64,000 nt of DNA from Gracilaria vermiculophylla (GCA_019155205.2 JAHNZQ020000079.1:1639156-1703155), one strand, 5' to 3'. Shown: positions 10,231 to 23,113, counted from the stretch's first letter. Notes: a model not told the origin generated them from the sequence alone. Translations and numbers: made by a program.

Positions 10231-12257
10231 TTATTCTTTCCTAGAATAGCATCCATAACATAAAAACTTCGATTTCGTACTACCTCTGCAATAATTGCAT
10301 CCTCCCTGATATAAGGCTTTTGTAGTCATTCCATTTTTTGTTTTCCTTCTTCTATTGGTTTGCATTAAATGCAAGCCAGTGCCAGCAAACATTGGCTGTT
10401 TAACACTATTTTCGTAATCCGTTTCATTTATGTTCATTAAACCAGTGGTGTCCCAAGTATTTTCTATTAATTCATCAGCCAGCTCACAATAAAAATGGTG
10501 TGGACTTTTAACGCTCCTGCATTCATTTGCTGCCATTTACAGTTTCCATGAATCCACAATGCAAATTACTACATGGGAGCAATGGATTCAAAATGACCAC
10601 TCTTTTACTTCTGTTTTCTTTTCAGGATATAAATCATCTTGTCCGCATCTGTTACGGGGATCGACCATTGTACATGTTTTGTAGTATTATCCCTAATTCT
10701 CAGGAAATGCAAACTCAAATTCCATTTTCTTAGAAATAGTTCCCTTTCGTCTTCGTCTCGCCATAACAATAAGAGCACCTGATATAACCGTGTCCGAGGT
10801 GGAAATAAAATACTTTCGGTTTCGATCTATCCATATTACGGCAATTATGTCACTATTAGGGACGCTTCCTTTTGAAACCATAGATGTAAAGTCGCCTCTG
10901 TTCCTTTAAGAGATTTCAGATACGTGTTTCAAAGGAAATTCCAGTAAAGAAGTTTTGTTTACTCCAGTAAATCTTAACCCATTTTTCCTGAGTGTTTTAG
11001 CGGTGTTGACAGACTGAAAAAAGGAATCGGCGCATACCAAAGGATCTATTGAAAACCACGGTTGTACTAAACGGAGTAGAATAGCCGTCCCATGGGCATT
11101 GTGGGAATCAAAACTATGTTCCGGATTACTAGCACCCCTATTGAGTTCAATATTCAATATTATACCACTTCGTCCATAACAAACGGCTTTCATATCAGGA
11201 CCATTTTAGAGCTTTCTATCCAATGCTGTATAATGGGGAAGCGCCATATCCATCCAATGACCTCCTGATCCGTTCCACCGAAACATTTCTTCGTCAACAC
11301 ATTAAGCATGTGATGGCGTGACAAAAGAACGGCGATGATTATTGACCGCTTTCACAAAATCGGCTCTGATATACCACCTTACAATTCCTTGCCCTTCAAT
11401 CACACCATTTTTACTAAACAAATATGCAACTTTTGAGGGATTCGGATCCGTTTCTAAACCCCTAAACCCCTAATACCAAGCCCAATGTAAGGTTTTGGAA
11501 TGAATTCAGAAAAAGGCAAAGTGCTGCAAAGATCGAGTCTGTTCGAAAACTCAATACGAGTCATTAAAATAAGAACTCCGAAAATTTTGAGCACTTCCCC
11601 TCCTGATGTCCTCCGAGCGCCTTTGCTTTCCAGGCTACCATTTGTTCTGATCACGATAAATTCCAAATGATGAATGGGAAATATTCAGAAAAAATAATCC
11701 AATGCAGTCATTCCTGAAGGTGCATGACGTGATGAGATAAAATCTCCTGCAGGGCCAATAACTTTCCACTGATGCATTTGCATACAACCAATCAGAGGTC
11801 TCAACGTCGTACGGTTTTCCAATTTACGACTATGAGCAATAGTTGATTGGCAGATTGCATGCAGAATTTGATCATTTTGCTGCTCTTGCAAGTTTTGCAT
11901 ATTTGGAGGTGTAAAAATAGCTTCTACGTCAGCAATTTCGATGTTACTCGGGTCAACCGCATGATTTTGTCCTTCTGCGGCGTGCGGGGTCTCGTCAACA
12001 CCAGTACCGAGTTTGATACTGGACAAAGGTAGAGTAACTACTTTCTAACGATTGGGTAAACTGAAGTTTACCGTCAAGAATGTGAGATTTCGATTCTTGA
12101 TTCTGCGAACGTCAACATTTTGAACTATTCCTTGAACCGTTGTGGATTTCCACAAAAATCCATTAAAGCGTTTATATTCCGCGTCGCTGGTACACAGGCG
12201 AGCGCGGCTGTTGACAGTCGTTCCAGAAGTTATGCAAGCATCTCTGGACGATGCCAT
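10231..12257 (-). pseudogene. piggyBac transposase (degenerate), copy 1
   Basis: Minus-strand fragments in order: 12257-11685 (N-terminal part, with WKVIGPAGDF and APSGMTALDYFF), 11666-11454 (RRTSGGEVLKIFGVLILMTR), 11193-10906 (HGTAILLRLVQPWF then VCADSFF with a probable catalytic Asp, and NGLRFTGV), 10881-10693 (WIDRNRKYFISTS) and 10536-10231 (NRRRKTKN, then a Cys-rich tail CNYC and CYGC). This order matches piggyBac transposases: an RNase H-like DDD domain followed by a C-terminal Cys-rich domain. Expected length is about 600-650 residues. At least four frameshifts or stops disrupt it, so it is inactive. piggyBac enzymes cut and paste DNA at TTAA without footprints. Confidence 0.8.
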
Positions 12258-12365
12258 GGTTTACGAATGTTGTTGACGGCTCTGATTGATGTAACAGTCA
12301 CAACTCACCCTTGGTTGTTGTGGACACAGTTCAGCTGTGCCGGCATCGATAACAAGATAAGGATA

Positions 12366-12632
12366 TTAAAAAGAAAACATTGGGAAACGTTTTAATGTTT
12401 TCACATAATTATGAAGTAAGTAAAATTGACCTCGGATGAGGTCGATGGTCAGATTGACACAAGCGGCGGTGCACGAGTGACAATCTGCCCCCGTTTGGAA
12501 GACGTAAGTAGCCATTTCTGGCCAATATAACTCCCTCCTCATTGTTAAATACATGCACGATCCACCGGGGTGGCCAGCGAGGCGAGGACAATGCAAGAGA
12601 AACAGCACCCTCGCCTGTAAGCTAGTCAGCAC
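12366..12632 (-). pseudogene. Gypsy copy A: integrase zinc-binding region (first part)
   Basis: LYWPEMATYVFQTGADCHSC matches the end of the HHCC zinc domain of Ty3/gypsy integrase and aligns with copy B (ICWPNIANNTFQTVADCYSC at about 31870-31930). The frame is cut by the piggyBac end at 12460; the remainder of integrase resumes at 9598. Confidence 0.75.
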
Positions 12633-12683
12633 AGCCCTTCGGAGAGCTCCATCCAGAAGAGCGCAGCGTACTAGTACACCGTC

Positions 12684-14444
12684 TCAGTCGACAGCCAATG
12701 AAGATGTTAGACTCCTTACAGTGGCGAGGCACTCTTTGCAGTACGCATCTGTACTCTGCTTCTTCAGGAACTCCGCTATGGTGATGAGGTGAACTTCTTT
12801 TTCATCCACAACAAGGGCCATTAGCTCAGTGTGCCCACTATACTTGCCTCCAGGTTCACAGCATTCCAAGCATTCTCCATCGAACCCTTTTTGTTTTGTG
12901 GCGTTCTGGTTGATCAGAAACGGAATTGTGTCCTCCAAAGGTGTTTTGTTTTCTCCCTCGGTGGAGATTTGCGATATCGCGTTCGCTGCCTGGTGTTTTA
13001 TGCCAGGATAGTGGAAGATATCAAATTCGAACTCCAGGAGGTGTAGCCTCCACCTCTCCAGGCGAGCGGAAGCATCCTTCAAAGACAGTATCCACTTCAA
13101 CGGTGCGTGGTCCGTCCTCAAGGTGAAACGCGCGCCTTCCTGGTATGGGCGTATAAGCAACACCGCCCATACGATGGCAAGACATTCGCTCTAAAAGATG
13201 GAATAACTCCGTTCCGTAGATGAAAGGGTGGGATTCCAGTATCTTATTTGATGAAGTCCTCCTTAATGTTGCTACTGTAAGAGGGCACATCCGACCTGGA
13301 ATTTACAGATTTCTGTGTCTAGTACGATTCGGCCGTGCTGTTTCGAGAGTACCAAGATCATTGGCTCTATCCGTCTCCTCTTCAGGGTGTTAAAGGTTGC
13401 AAACTCGTTGAACTCCAGGATACTCAAATGCGTCGGTTTGTTCTTCTCCAAGAGGCGATTCAACGGCGCCACTATACGGGAGAAAATGGGTACAAAGCTC
13501 CGGAAGACGTTACAAAACCCAACGAAGGAGCGGATCTCCGTCTGGTTTGTGGGAGGGCGAGCTTCCTTGATGGCGTCCTGAGTTTTTGTGGAAACCTGTA
13601 GGCGGCCCAGGAGCACAAAGGGCCCTGAGAAATCCACAGAGGACTGGAAAAAGAAATATTTCTCCAGCTTTAAGGTGAGTGCAGCATCCTCCAGGAGTTG
13701 GAGCACGTGCTTCAAGTGCACAAAGTGCTCCTGCACGCTGTGAGAGTATATGCTGACATCTTCAATTTACACCAAGGCGTACTGCCACTTCACCGTTGAC
13801 AGGATTATGTCCACCGCTCGTTAGAACGTAGCGGGTGCATTCTTCAATCGAAATGGCATCCTTAGAAGTCTCAAAATTTCACAGTACGAGGTGAAATTCG
13901 TGTTATCCTTGTCGGAATCATCCATCCCAATTTGTCAGTAGCCGCTGTTGGCATTCAGCGTGTGGAAAACGTACTCATCACCTAAGGAGTCAATACAGTC
14001 ATCTATACGTGGTATCGGGTACGAATTGCGTACCGTCACCTTGTTGTGGCGTCTATAGTCTATGCAGTACCTCAAAGAACCATTTTTCTTCTGCACGAAC
14101 ACCACCGGGGAGGCCCATTCGAAAGGTGAGGGCTCTAAAAAACCCTTTTTCAGCATCCGGTGGACCTCAGCGCGTTCGAAATCGCGCGCGTGGGGTCTGG
14201 ACCTCCTTGGGAGTTAGTGTACCGGTTTTGCATCAGGTCTGAGCTGGATACGGTGCTTGGCCAGGCTAATCAACCCCAGGCGACCAAACCACATGTCCTG
14301 AAAGGTAAATAGCATCCCCACTATCCTATTGCGATACTCTTTGTAATCTTCACCAATTTGGAGCTTATTCTGCCAGGTGGGAGGCCTCTCCTCTTCTTGA
14401 TTCATCGATTCTGCTTTTGGATTCTGTAGTGGTGAGGACATCAT
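12684..14444 (-). pseudogene. Gypsy copy A: reverse transcriptase and RNase H
   Basis: Reading down the minus strand: the template-binding region FVQKKNGSLRYCIDYRRHNK (about 14110-14050); HTLNANSGY, where the catalytic Asp expected in LDANSGY is Asn (about 13940); then the YxDD site, which reads stop-IEDVSIYS (near 13770), so it is dead; the connection domain with FVGFCNVFRSFVPIFSRIVAPLN; and RNase H with TDHAPLKW and FHYPGIKHQAANAIS. Frames shift near 13750 and 13250. RT and RNase H copy element RNA into DNA inside virus-like particles. Confidence 0.85.
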
Positions 14445-14682
14445 GTTTATCCCAGACCACCGTACGAGGAAGATGAGACAGTACTGCTTGGGCTGGTAAT
14501 GCCAATCCGACGACAGATCCTTTCTGGAGCCGTTAAGGCGACTATTTCAGGTTGGCAAGCACGACCCTGAAGGGAATGTTCAGCACTACTACCATAACGC
14601 CGTTTTCCATCATGAAGTGCTGCTTCGTCGTCAGATGTGGAATCCACTGTAGGAATGAAAGGCCAAATGCAGAGGTCTACAC

Positions 14683-15057
14683 CTAAACTTCGGCCTGACT
14701 CCTCGCGGGTATTTCGATACTCTTCACCACCCGTAGCTTGTTCGACTGCGTCTCCTTTGGAAGATTACCCACATGATGCGCATTGTCGTCCGGTCTCGGA
14801 GATGTGGGAACTATATCTTCAGCGGCGGCGTCGTGAAACGTCACCTTCCGCAGGCGTGGGTATATTGCACGTACATACGGATCCACAAAAAGGTGCCCAA
14901 TATGCATTGTACTGCCAAGTTGGTGGCCAATAGGAACCCCACCTTCACCTGTAAGGGGCCCGGCCGGAGATACAAGGGTAATGCTCCCAGGATGTTCAAT
15001 GCCCGACGCGACGTGTCTCACATCGTGGAGTTTAGGGGAATTAATTTTCAAAGACAA
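14683..15057 (-). pseudogene. Gypsy copy A: protease C-terminal part
   Basis: Aligns with the downstream two thirds of copy B protease (29340-29720): FVDPYVRAIYPRLRKVTFHD against FVDRYIRAIYLRLLKVRFHN, then HVGNLPKETQSN and IPARSQAEV. The aspartic protease active site (DTGAS in copy B) lies upstream of the truncation and is absent. Beyond 15057 no retroelement sequence is recognisable. Confidence 0.7.
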
Positions 15058-18000
15058 ACAGGAAAACGATCAAATCTACACTGACCAGTTGCAGTATGCC
15101 AATTTATTGCAACGTTTGCCTTTCTGCGTCTTTCAACCTGAGACTGATGGAAATGGCCTTACGGAGGAAACGAATCTGTGTCTAAATACCCATATATTTC
15201 GATGTTTAGTCGATTTCTTATGTTTAAAATTTCGAAAAATGTTTTTAATTTTGGCTTCACGATATGAAAAAAGGTCGTATTTGGAAAGAAAATTTAAAGC
15301 ATGCTGCACGTTTCATGATGCAGTTTTGTGGAAGTGTGTTATAAAATTACAGGGAAGCGTTTTCAGATCTATGTCGAAGCTTATAACACCCCTTCTGTGT
15401 TTGAAGAATTACGAGTCGTAAAAAAGGTGAGGAGTTGTGTGACAGTATATGCAGACACGCAAATGTTAAAAAAATAGATATATGTTTTTAACAAAACAAG
15501 ATAAATTTAATGTCAGTGAAAGCGACAAATAGTTTTCGTTCTCTATAGAGAACTAGAAATACATTTACTGCTTATATTTTTGAAAGAGGATTGAAAAGAA
15601 AATTTTGTTCGTTTTACTGGCGGTGTACCAATTACGAACGCAGAATAGCGCTTAGCATCGAACTACTTTACAAGCGCGAGCGCGACAAGTCCGAAGTACA
15701 AGCTCCGCCAACGCACGTCACACCACAATGCGTGTGGGCACCACTAACGACTCGTTGCTCGCAGTGCGCTTCAAACAAAGGGCAACATCACGCGTGCGAC
15801 ACAAGCCAGTGAGACACCCCACCGTGGCTACTTGAAGTAAACGGCGACAAGCACCGTGTGATACAAACACAGGATATTTTGAAAGAAACTCAAAGTCTAG
15901 TGCAACGATACACTATAAAGAGCGTCAGACCGATTGCTGCTTAGAATTTCCGCTGGTAAGACTATCCTCGATCGATCTGTGTGATATATGTTTACTTGTA
16001 AATTCAATACTACAGTATTTTGAACAATGATGATGTCACATGGCAAAAAATATATTGTTATTTGGCCTGCTAATTATCTTGTGTTTTTATTTTAAAACTA
16101 AATTCTAGCTTTAAATAGACCACTCTGCAATACAGACTCTTAGATCAGTGGAAATGAAGGATTTGATTATACTCAACTAAACATAAATGGTTAGCGCGCT
16201 CATCAGGCTCCATCCAAATTTTAATTTTTCGGTACAAATCAATGAAAATGGTTTCTGGATATAACTGACAACTGGATATTCTTTTCTAAAGACTATTATA
16301 AAAACTGCAGAAAACGCATGTTTTGATCTGCTGACATGAGCAGAAAGAATGCATGCTACATAAAGTAGTATTGAAGTGCAGCAGGCTGAGGACGCGATGC
16401 GAAAGAGAATCTGGTGTACTCGGCAAGGAGAACAGCTGACGTCATGTCTTCAATAGGAAATGCTGATTTGTGTTCGTTAGTCTAGGATAACTTTCACCAC
16501 TCTATCACAGACGATGTTCGGACGTTCGGAGACAGTACAGATTGCAGACTTTCTCCGAGGATCTCCGTGGTGCATTATGTCAATTTGTGTTACGAGTATG
16601 GGTACCTGACACTAACCCAGAGTACATGGCTGCTAGCTTGCATGCAAAACACTGCGCTTTTAACTGTGGATATATCGCCACGACTAGCCCCCGAATCAAT
16701 CCTGTGCAGTACTTGAAGGCTGACCGGTGTTGAAGACAGTAAACGTGAGAAAGGCGTTCAAGTACTTGATTGAGAACCTGTATTTGCTTCGATTAAGAAT
16801 AATTCGTGTCGTAGACGCAAGTTGAAGCTTCTTGAATAAATTATAAAACTAGAAGGCTCTGGAAGCTTGTAGAAGGTACTATAGAAAGACATGATTTGCA
16901 TTTGTAATGGTTTATGATAGAAAAGATGTAGAAATATACTGTATAGTAGAAATGATGTGGCACATTATATGAGAACAGATACAGCATTGCGTTTGCTTGA
17001 CGCGTTTAAGACAAACAATGCGCTGCGCAAGCGTAATGACTTGTGCGTGCCCAACGCGGACAACTATCTCGATTGATGGTGGGCATTGTTCGCTGCGAGA
17101 GGGTGATTAAAACGAAAAAGTTGACGAATCCGGCCGTCACAGCTCGAAAAGGCGGAGAGCTGGGCGTCGAGTGGCTGCGATACGGGGCACCGGGAAGCAG
17201 TAGCAGACGGCAAGGATGAAGACTTAGCATTGGTAGTGAGCTGCAGAACGCGGAAAGTAGGTTGACGGAATGTAGCGTAAAAAGTTAGTGACGCACGTAA
17301 AACGAAAGAAGTACGTGAAGGGAATAGACCTATCTTTTTGAACAGCTATTCTTTTCATTTTTGTCGGACTGTTACATCTTTTTTTTTACCAATGCATTGA
17401 ATGTATCAGTGTTCGTTTCTTATCTGTTATCGTGATGCACCGTTGTGTATACATAATATCAACCAGGTTGGCTACATTGGTTTATTTTGGGATTGGTCCT
17501 ATCTTTTTGCCCAGAACTTTATTACTCCTACGTCGAAAGCTCACTTTGGCATGCTACGAAAACTGTAAGCTTCCAAACTGCAACCAAGCACCAATTCTTC
17601 AAATATCCAACGGGATCATATGACTCATGTTTGTCCCTGTACCTTATCATTATTGAAGTTCGAGGGGGTTGTATTCTGGGCCTGGTACTTGACAAAGTGT
17701 TTACTGGTTCGATCTGCCTGCCTCTCCAGTTCTAGCTACCAGCAGTCGGTACTTTCTGTTTTATACTATTCTACGGGCGCAACTCTCCACGGACTGTCTG
17801 ATTATCAGCCTTAGAGAGTGCACTAGGCTCTCGTAGCCATGTTAAGAGTACTTGTTCGTGAGAACGGTGCTCTGCTCATAGTGTACTAGAAGTTGCGTGG
17901 CAAAACGTCATTGCATTTGCCAACACGTACAGAATTGGCCACTCTCATGTAAGCCAAAATATCTTTGTCATTACTTTCCATTATCATACCGTTCTCGAAC

Positions 18001-18200
18001 TCATTGTGAAATATCGAACCACACATGACATAGTTATGTTGGTATGATCATAATTGTTTGATTTGCTGCTAATTAATTCTAGATACATACATACACGATT
18101 GTAATCATGTTCGAGTAATTCTTGTAAGACACTACAAGTTAGACGCCGAACTGCAGGTGCAGAAGTCAAATAAACCGACGACATCAAGCATCAAGTAATT
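15058..18200. other. Spacer with no recognisable gene
   Basis: AT-rich DNA with short non-conserved ORFs. A patch near 15700-15880 (including CCGTGTGATACAAAC) faintly resembles the gypsy family 2 LTR at 49627-49943 and may be a relic. I see nothing else I can support. Confidence 0.4.
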
Positions 18201-18316
18201 CGACCTCATTCCTACATCTTGTACAACCGCACATTCCGCGCCTGCCGTGCTATCAAGCGTTTGCTCGTCCATATGGACCATAGCGACGCACTCCGAACTA
18301 CCGCGCAGCTGCGACT

Positions 18317-18733
18317 GTGGTTCGAACCCAATCGATTGATACTCATCGGCTCCAACAGCGACACCGGAGCCTCATTTCTGAAGAATTTTTGTTGTTGTAT
18401 AAGAAATTAGCTCGAGAGACTCTCCGCGATTCATGCATAACCTCTTTTCATCATCATTCTTCATTCCAGGCAGTATCGTCGTCAATGGCTTGCCTAGGCT
18501 GTTCTCCATTAGAGCCTTTTTTTGGCCTGAAGCCTCCAACGATGTTTATACCGATTCGCTCTGAGCTTCTAAGTCTGTTGGTGACCTCCGTTTTCGTTGT
18601 CACTGAACTTCTCTTGTTATGGGTTATCAAGACAGGCGTTTTGCTATTCGAAAGTAATGCTCTCCGGAAAAAAGTGTCACAAGCTCCTTACCTTCACTGT
18701 TTCCGCCTTCGATTCATATCGGTTTCAATATGA
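18317..18733 (+). other. Possible upstream exon with membrane segment
   Basis: Open frame containing a strong hydrophobic stretch (LLSLLVTSVFVVTELLLLWV, then IKTGVLLF). A pyrimidine-rich run followed by TTCCAG at about 18470 could be a splice acceptor, with the membrane segment in the exon after it. It may belong to the same locus as 18852-19639. No homologue recognised. Confidence 0.2.
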
Positions 18734-18851
18734 ATTTCTTTCGTTGCTATGGTGTAGTTTGTTTCAGTTTTTACTGTGACAGAGATTTGAAGTAAAGAAG
18801 AACTCTAAGACTGTTATTCGTTTGTACCTCTCTCAGAAAATTCTGCTTTAA

Positions 18852-19639
18852 ATGGTTCTCATGATACCAATTCTGAACAGAACTTGTTCCGCTGCCTGGG
18901 TTTTCGAGGTTCGACCTTTGAACAGAGGTTGGGAAATTTCAGTCGAAAGACATCCATTGTACCATGTGAAAAATAGCCATTTTGTAAGTACAATAACTCT
19001 AAACGCTTGGAAAGATCGACACCTTCTTCCACATTGTACTGCAAAATCTTTTTGGAATTCCATTTATAAACCTGCGAAATGGAAGTTAACGAAATATGTC
19101 GCTTCTAAGAAATTGATGGAAACATGTTGTACGTGGGCGAAAAAACTTTTCTGGCTTCAGAGCAGGTAAATCCAACGGAATTTCTCGTCACAAAAATACA
19201 TTCCGACCTTATTCCTTTGGTTCCGAAGAGTGTGGAACTTTATCGGCTATATGCGGATTTTTATAAAGTTAGGGAAGAGATCTTTGCACGATAAGTAATG
19301 TTCACTGATCTAAAATCTTCGCAATGCTTATTCTCTAGAGAAGAGATTGAAGGCGCTGTTATTTCAAACTTCGTTCTCGCCATCGTATGCTCTTTTTGGG
19401 TGCTTGTTGCTCTTACTTCGGTCAACTTGAAGTTTTCAATTCGCACGAGCCCTCTTATCAATCTCAGCGACCCGTTTTTTTGGGCATGCAAAAGTTTTGA
19501 CAACGACTTCAAACTCAGGAAAAGTATTAGAGTAAATGAAAGTGGAGTGGTTTCTCTTTCTGACGAAGAAGCTCTCACCGGTAAAGAAATGGACAGCCCT
19601 GCAGAATTCATGTGCCACTTGATTTCTTTCCTACAGTAA
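18852..19639 (+). pseudogene. Decayed membrane-protein-like gene, family unknown
   Basis: A coherent coding signal of about 260 codons with two breaks. The frame from ATG 18852 runs to about 19100 (TITLNAWKDRH, PAKWKLTKYVASK). After a one-base shift it continues as EIDGNMLYVGEKTFLASEQV and LVPKSVELYRLYADFYKVRE, an in-frame TAA stands at 19292-19294, and it resumes at ATG 19298 through a transmembrane segment (VISNFVLAIVCSFWVLVALT) to a charged tail (LSDEEALTGKEMDSP), stopping at 19639. GCAGGTAAAT at 19163 could instead be a 5' splice site, so a spliced gene is possible. It ends about 30 bp before block 2. I do not recognise the family. Confidence 0.4.
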
Positions 19640-19650
19640 CATATTGTATT

Positions 19651-20112
19651 TCAATGGCTATAGATCAAGTTCGACTGTCTCCAGATGATAAAGTCATGCA
19701 ACGCACGTTTTATACAGTTCCAATTGTCATGTGAAAACCACGACAAGAATACTTCTAAATGAACTTCACAACCTACTATTTCTGCGTCTTTAAGCTCCCA
19801 GCCCATCACGGTAATCATAGGCGCCGTGACTGGAGCTCGCCGCTGCATCTGGCACAGCGCCGTTGCGACCGCAGCAGTAGCCAAGCGCTGGCGCTTGTAA
19901 TTGTGGCTCTCAGCAAATTGCTGGGCCTCGCGGAGGGCGCGCAAACGCCGCACCTCCTCGGAGGGAGCTGAAGACTTTGCCCGATGGGCTAAGGTGCGCC
20001 GCCGTGGCGGCGATCGATGACAACAGCGCCAGGGCCATGCGTGAGGTGAGAGCGGCTGTGTCGGCTCCGGGACGTTGGGCAGCGACGCCGGCGTGGCAGG
20101 CAGGGCGTGCAC
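19651..20112 (-). CDS. Minus-strand conserved ORF, block 2 copy, unknown
   Basis: Open frame whose C-terminal 100 residues (RLRALREAQQFAES, TVMGWELKDAEIVG, HLEVFLSWFSHDNWN) match the block 1 frame. No ATG opens it; the frame starts just after CTTTCTTTCAG on the minus strand (about 20113-20123), which resembles a splice acceptor, so it could be a terminal exon. Protein not recognised. Weakly supported: only two copies are available and both are in a duplicated block. Confidence 0.3.
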   Translation of the reverse strand: MHALPATPASLPNVPEPTQPLSPHAWPWRCCHRSPPRRRTLAHRAKSSAPSEEVRRLRALREAQQFAESHNYKRQRLATAAVATALCQMQRRAPVTAPMITVMGWELKDAEIVGCEVHLEVFLSWFSHDNWNCIKRALHDFIIWRQSNLIYSH

Positions 20113-23086
20113 CTGAAAGAAAGCTCCTTTGTACGACAGCGCGATGGGAAGCCGCTTGAACAGCGCTGCGGGATGGGGCGGTACACGGAAAGCTGAGGTG
20201 GCCGCCGCGGGGGGCGCAGGTGGTATGGCAGATTACGCAAGAAGAGGGGCACCGTGTTGGATGAAAGAGACGGGAGAGTCGAGGTCGTGGAAGGTGACAA
20301 AGCTTACGGAGCGGAATATTCGATCCGAAATGGATCTGGCTGTTTGTCGTTGTAGAACAACAGACTTTACGTCTACTACAGTAGATAATGCGTTGTGATC
20401 GCTTCTATAGCCTAAACCGACAATACTCCAATCGATACAGAACTCGAAGACAATGATATTATGTTGAAGACTGTCTTCGACACCGCTGTTTGACGCAGAT
20501 TGGCTTGTAGAATGCTTTTGTGGTTCTGAGTGGTACAACAGCTTAATGTGTGTTTCATTTTCTCTTGTCAGGTTGCACAAATTAGCTGTGCAACCTGAGA
20601 AAACAGAATCACAATATGTCAACAAATGCCTTTATCCAAGTGCTGGAGTGCTGATATCACAGCGGTCCTCTGGTATCACCTTCGGAAAGTGCTGATACCT
20701 TATCATATACATTCGGTCCGTTGATATCAGGTCGGACCAATGTTCGTACGCCAACAGGTTATTTATTGGTTCCCACAGGATTTGGTGTTCATTGCACGCG
20801 TGACGTCACCGCCGATATCATCCGAGTGCGGATTGTCCATTGCTGGTACTGGGTGGTTGGCTAGAAATCAGCCGTGCGATAAATGAGTTATGTTGACAAG
20901 CACGTGCGGATATCGGGCACTCGCTTATCAACGTAGGGCCTACTACTTTCCTTACTTTGATGACACACCTTCATATTCATGTGTGGACCAAATAAATTAT
21001 TCTTGTATTCCAGGGTGTAAGTACCTGATGAATAACCTTATGGAAAAGTTTATATTAGCCGTGTACTGCCTGTCATTTCTCTGCGAAAATGGCTATCGAG
21101 TCATTCGCGTCCGAAAATGACTCTCTTTCTGTCGGTCGCGAAAGGTATGACGTAGAATGTTTGGTCCTCGTACATTCCTATGTTATTTTTAGGTACATTT
21201 CCAAAACAAAAGTTGGAATGTGCCCTCACTGGGCTTGTCTCTTACTTTTGAAACCATTATATAAGGTAGCCTCAGACATCCTGCGCTCAGGGACCCATGT
21301 TTGTAATATATGCCAGTTGATTTCACAGAAACTATTTTTTCAGAAAGCACTAACAGCTCACCATGCAACGTGTCGGAAAGTTAATCTGACTTTGAACTTG
21401 GCGAGTGAAGCCGACCTCGTTTCCGTTTTCCTGTAGTATTCCTAATGTGCCGTGCTTTATTTCAAATGAAAGCTGGGAGTCTTTGCCTCTATGCACCATA
21501 TCGTGGCTTCTACCTCAATACAGAAAACAAACGAAAAGTCAAACATTGTAGCGTTCCAAATGGTATTGCTTTCGCATAAAATTTTAATGTGTCGCGCATG
21601 CTAAGCTCGTGTTCACGAGCGGTACCAGCGCCTGCAGAGCGTGTATTAGGCTACATAATTCGGTCACACCTCTCTTTTCAAGCTTTGAGATCAAGCAAGC
21701 ACGATCCGTCCGCTTCCTTTCCCACTCCATCGCTTGCTGCACCTCCCGATTACGCAACCCACTCAATTTGAACAACACTGGTCAAAGCGCGCTTCCGAGC
21801 AGCGCGAGAAGCAGCAATCGTGCGCCTCTGCTGGAGAGTCCCTGCTGAAAGCTCCACCGGCGCATCTCTGCGCGAAGCGAGCTAAATATGGCGACGGATC
21901 TCTGCAGATCTTGAAAGGCAAAAACTGTCTTTGATCCTTGCTTTTAAAGGGTTTGGTGGAGTCTCCGCGGTCAAATGACGCCCGTTTGAAGTGTTTTCTC
22001 TGTCTTGCTTTGGCAGAAATTTACAACTCAGGATTTTGATTTCCACTCGACGATCTCTTGTAACTCAAACACTCATGTGATTTCCACGAAAGTAGACTCT
22101 GTTGAAAGCTTCATGTTTTTACTCTTTTGTCCCTGAGTTCTGAGGGGAACTGGTCATAAGTTTTTCCGTGAGAGAAACTAGCTCGCGGCTCGCTTTTCAT
22201 GGAGTCGCGTTTTGGAGGAAGAAAAACAAGCGTTTAGGGATGTTGCATGAATCGACACATGAGCTATCCCAACGCAACTCATGGAAAACTGTTAATAGCA
22301 TTTAAGCTCATGAAAAACAGCCCTCTAAATACCGCGAGTTTCATTTATCAGTGACAGTGCTCCTCATCTAATCAGGTGCAACTATTCGAGCCAGTACATG
22401 CTGCTACGTTGTGAAACAATCTAATTACTTACAGACAACCCGCTGGTCGCTAAATATCTTCTGCATGAGATTAAAGGGGAGCATCATGAGTCACCATGAG
22501 TCCCCCGAAGCTAAAGCTCCGTCATTTCTCTCTGTCTCTGTCATTCACTATTTTCTCAAACAATTCATTTGAACGAAACCGTAATTGTGAGAGGGAGCTT
22601 TAGAAAGCCAAATTCAACATGAGCTTTTCACCATTTTCTATAATCTGCTCTGCGCCCTTCTTTGTCTTCTGTCTGCCAGTGACTGAATGTGCAAAAATGA
22701 AAAGAACGAAATTGTTGCCATCGTTGATTGATTTTGCAACGACACATCACAAATTCGTTAACAATCGCTCATTTTTTCTTTTTCTCGGCCGCTTTTATAG
22801 TCGCAGGTCTGTAGAGACTTTTCTTCGAGAATATGTTTCCAGTTGTACACGCATCGTGCAGGATTTGATATTTCTCAGCGGACCGACGCATTTCTTTAAA
22901 CCAAGCAGAACTCTCATTGCTAACAATACCTGAGTTTCAATCAAAGCTTTGACCATGTTCGTACGGTCAACCAAAAAAATGTGGAACGACGAGAGAAATT
23001 TTCTCCTTTCAGAGGTGGTTCGAGAACAAGCAATTAGATTCTGTAGCATGGCTGTAATGAAAAAAAAAACCATTATTTCATCGAAT

Positions 23087-23113
23087 CATGCGCTTTGCGG
23101 CATATAAAAGCCT
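23087..23113 (+). promoter_or_regulatory. Core promoter with TATA box, gene 2
   Basis: Identical 27-bp core to the one at 3597; TATAAAAG at 23103-23110, 118 bp before the ATG, the same spacing as gene 1. Confidence 0.7.

Larger units (their letters stand above)
9599..12460 (-). mobile_element. piggyBac-type DNA transposon, copy 1
   Basis: Bounded by imperfect inverted repeats: GTGTCTATTCTACC at 9599 and, inverted, GTGTCAATCTGACC ending at 12460. Each end carries the 16-bp palindrome GACCTCATATGAGGTC (9621-9636, 9642-9657) or a variant (12428-12443). It holds a minus-strand transposase. Comparison with gypsy copy B places it in a CCCCCTAGTGGCGG-like target in integrase. I cannot see a clean TTAA duplication, so the exact ends carry a few bases of uncertainty. 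Confidence 0.8.
4949..15057 (-). mobile_element. Ty3/gypsy element family 1, copy A (5'-truncated, chromodomain type)
   Basis: On the minus strand, reading from 15057 down, protease, reverse transcriptase, RNase H, integrase and a chromodomain follow in Ty3/gypsy order and align with copy B (26077-36950). The gag region, the 5' LTR and the protease active site are missing, so the element is 5'-truncated near 15057. A long plus-strand ORF lies between the chromodomain and the LTR. Integrase is split by a piggyBac element (9599-12460). Multiple stops and frameshifts make it inactive. Confidence 0.85.

Noticed and set aside
16380..16860. Possible gypsy family 2 LTR relic (CTTGAAG-rich words)
   Set aside because: Shared words are too short and out of order to support homology by eye.
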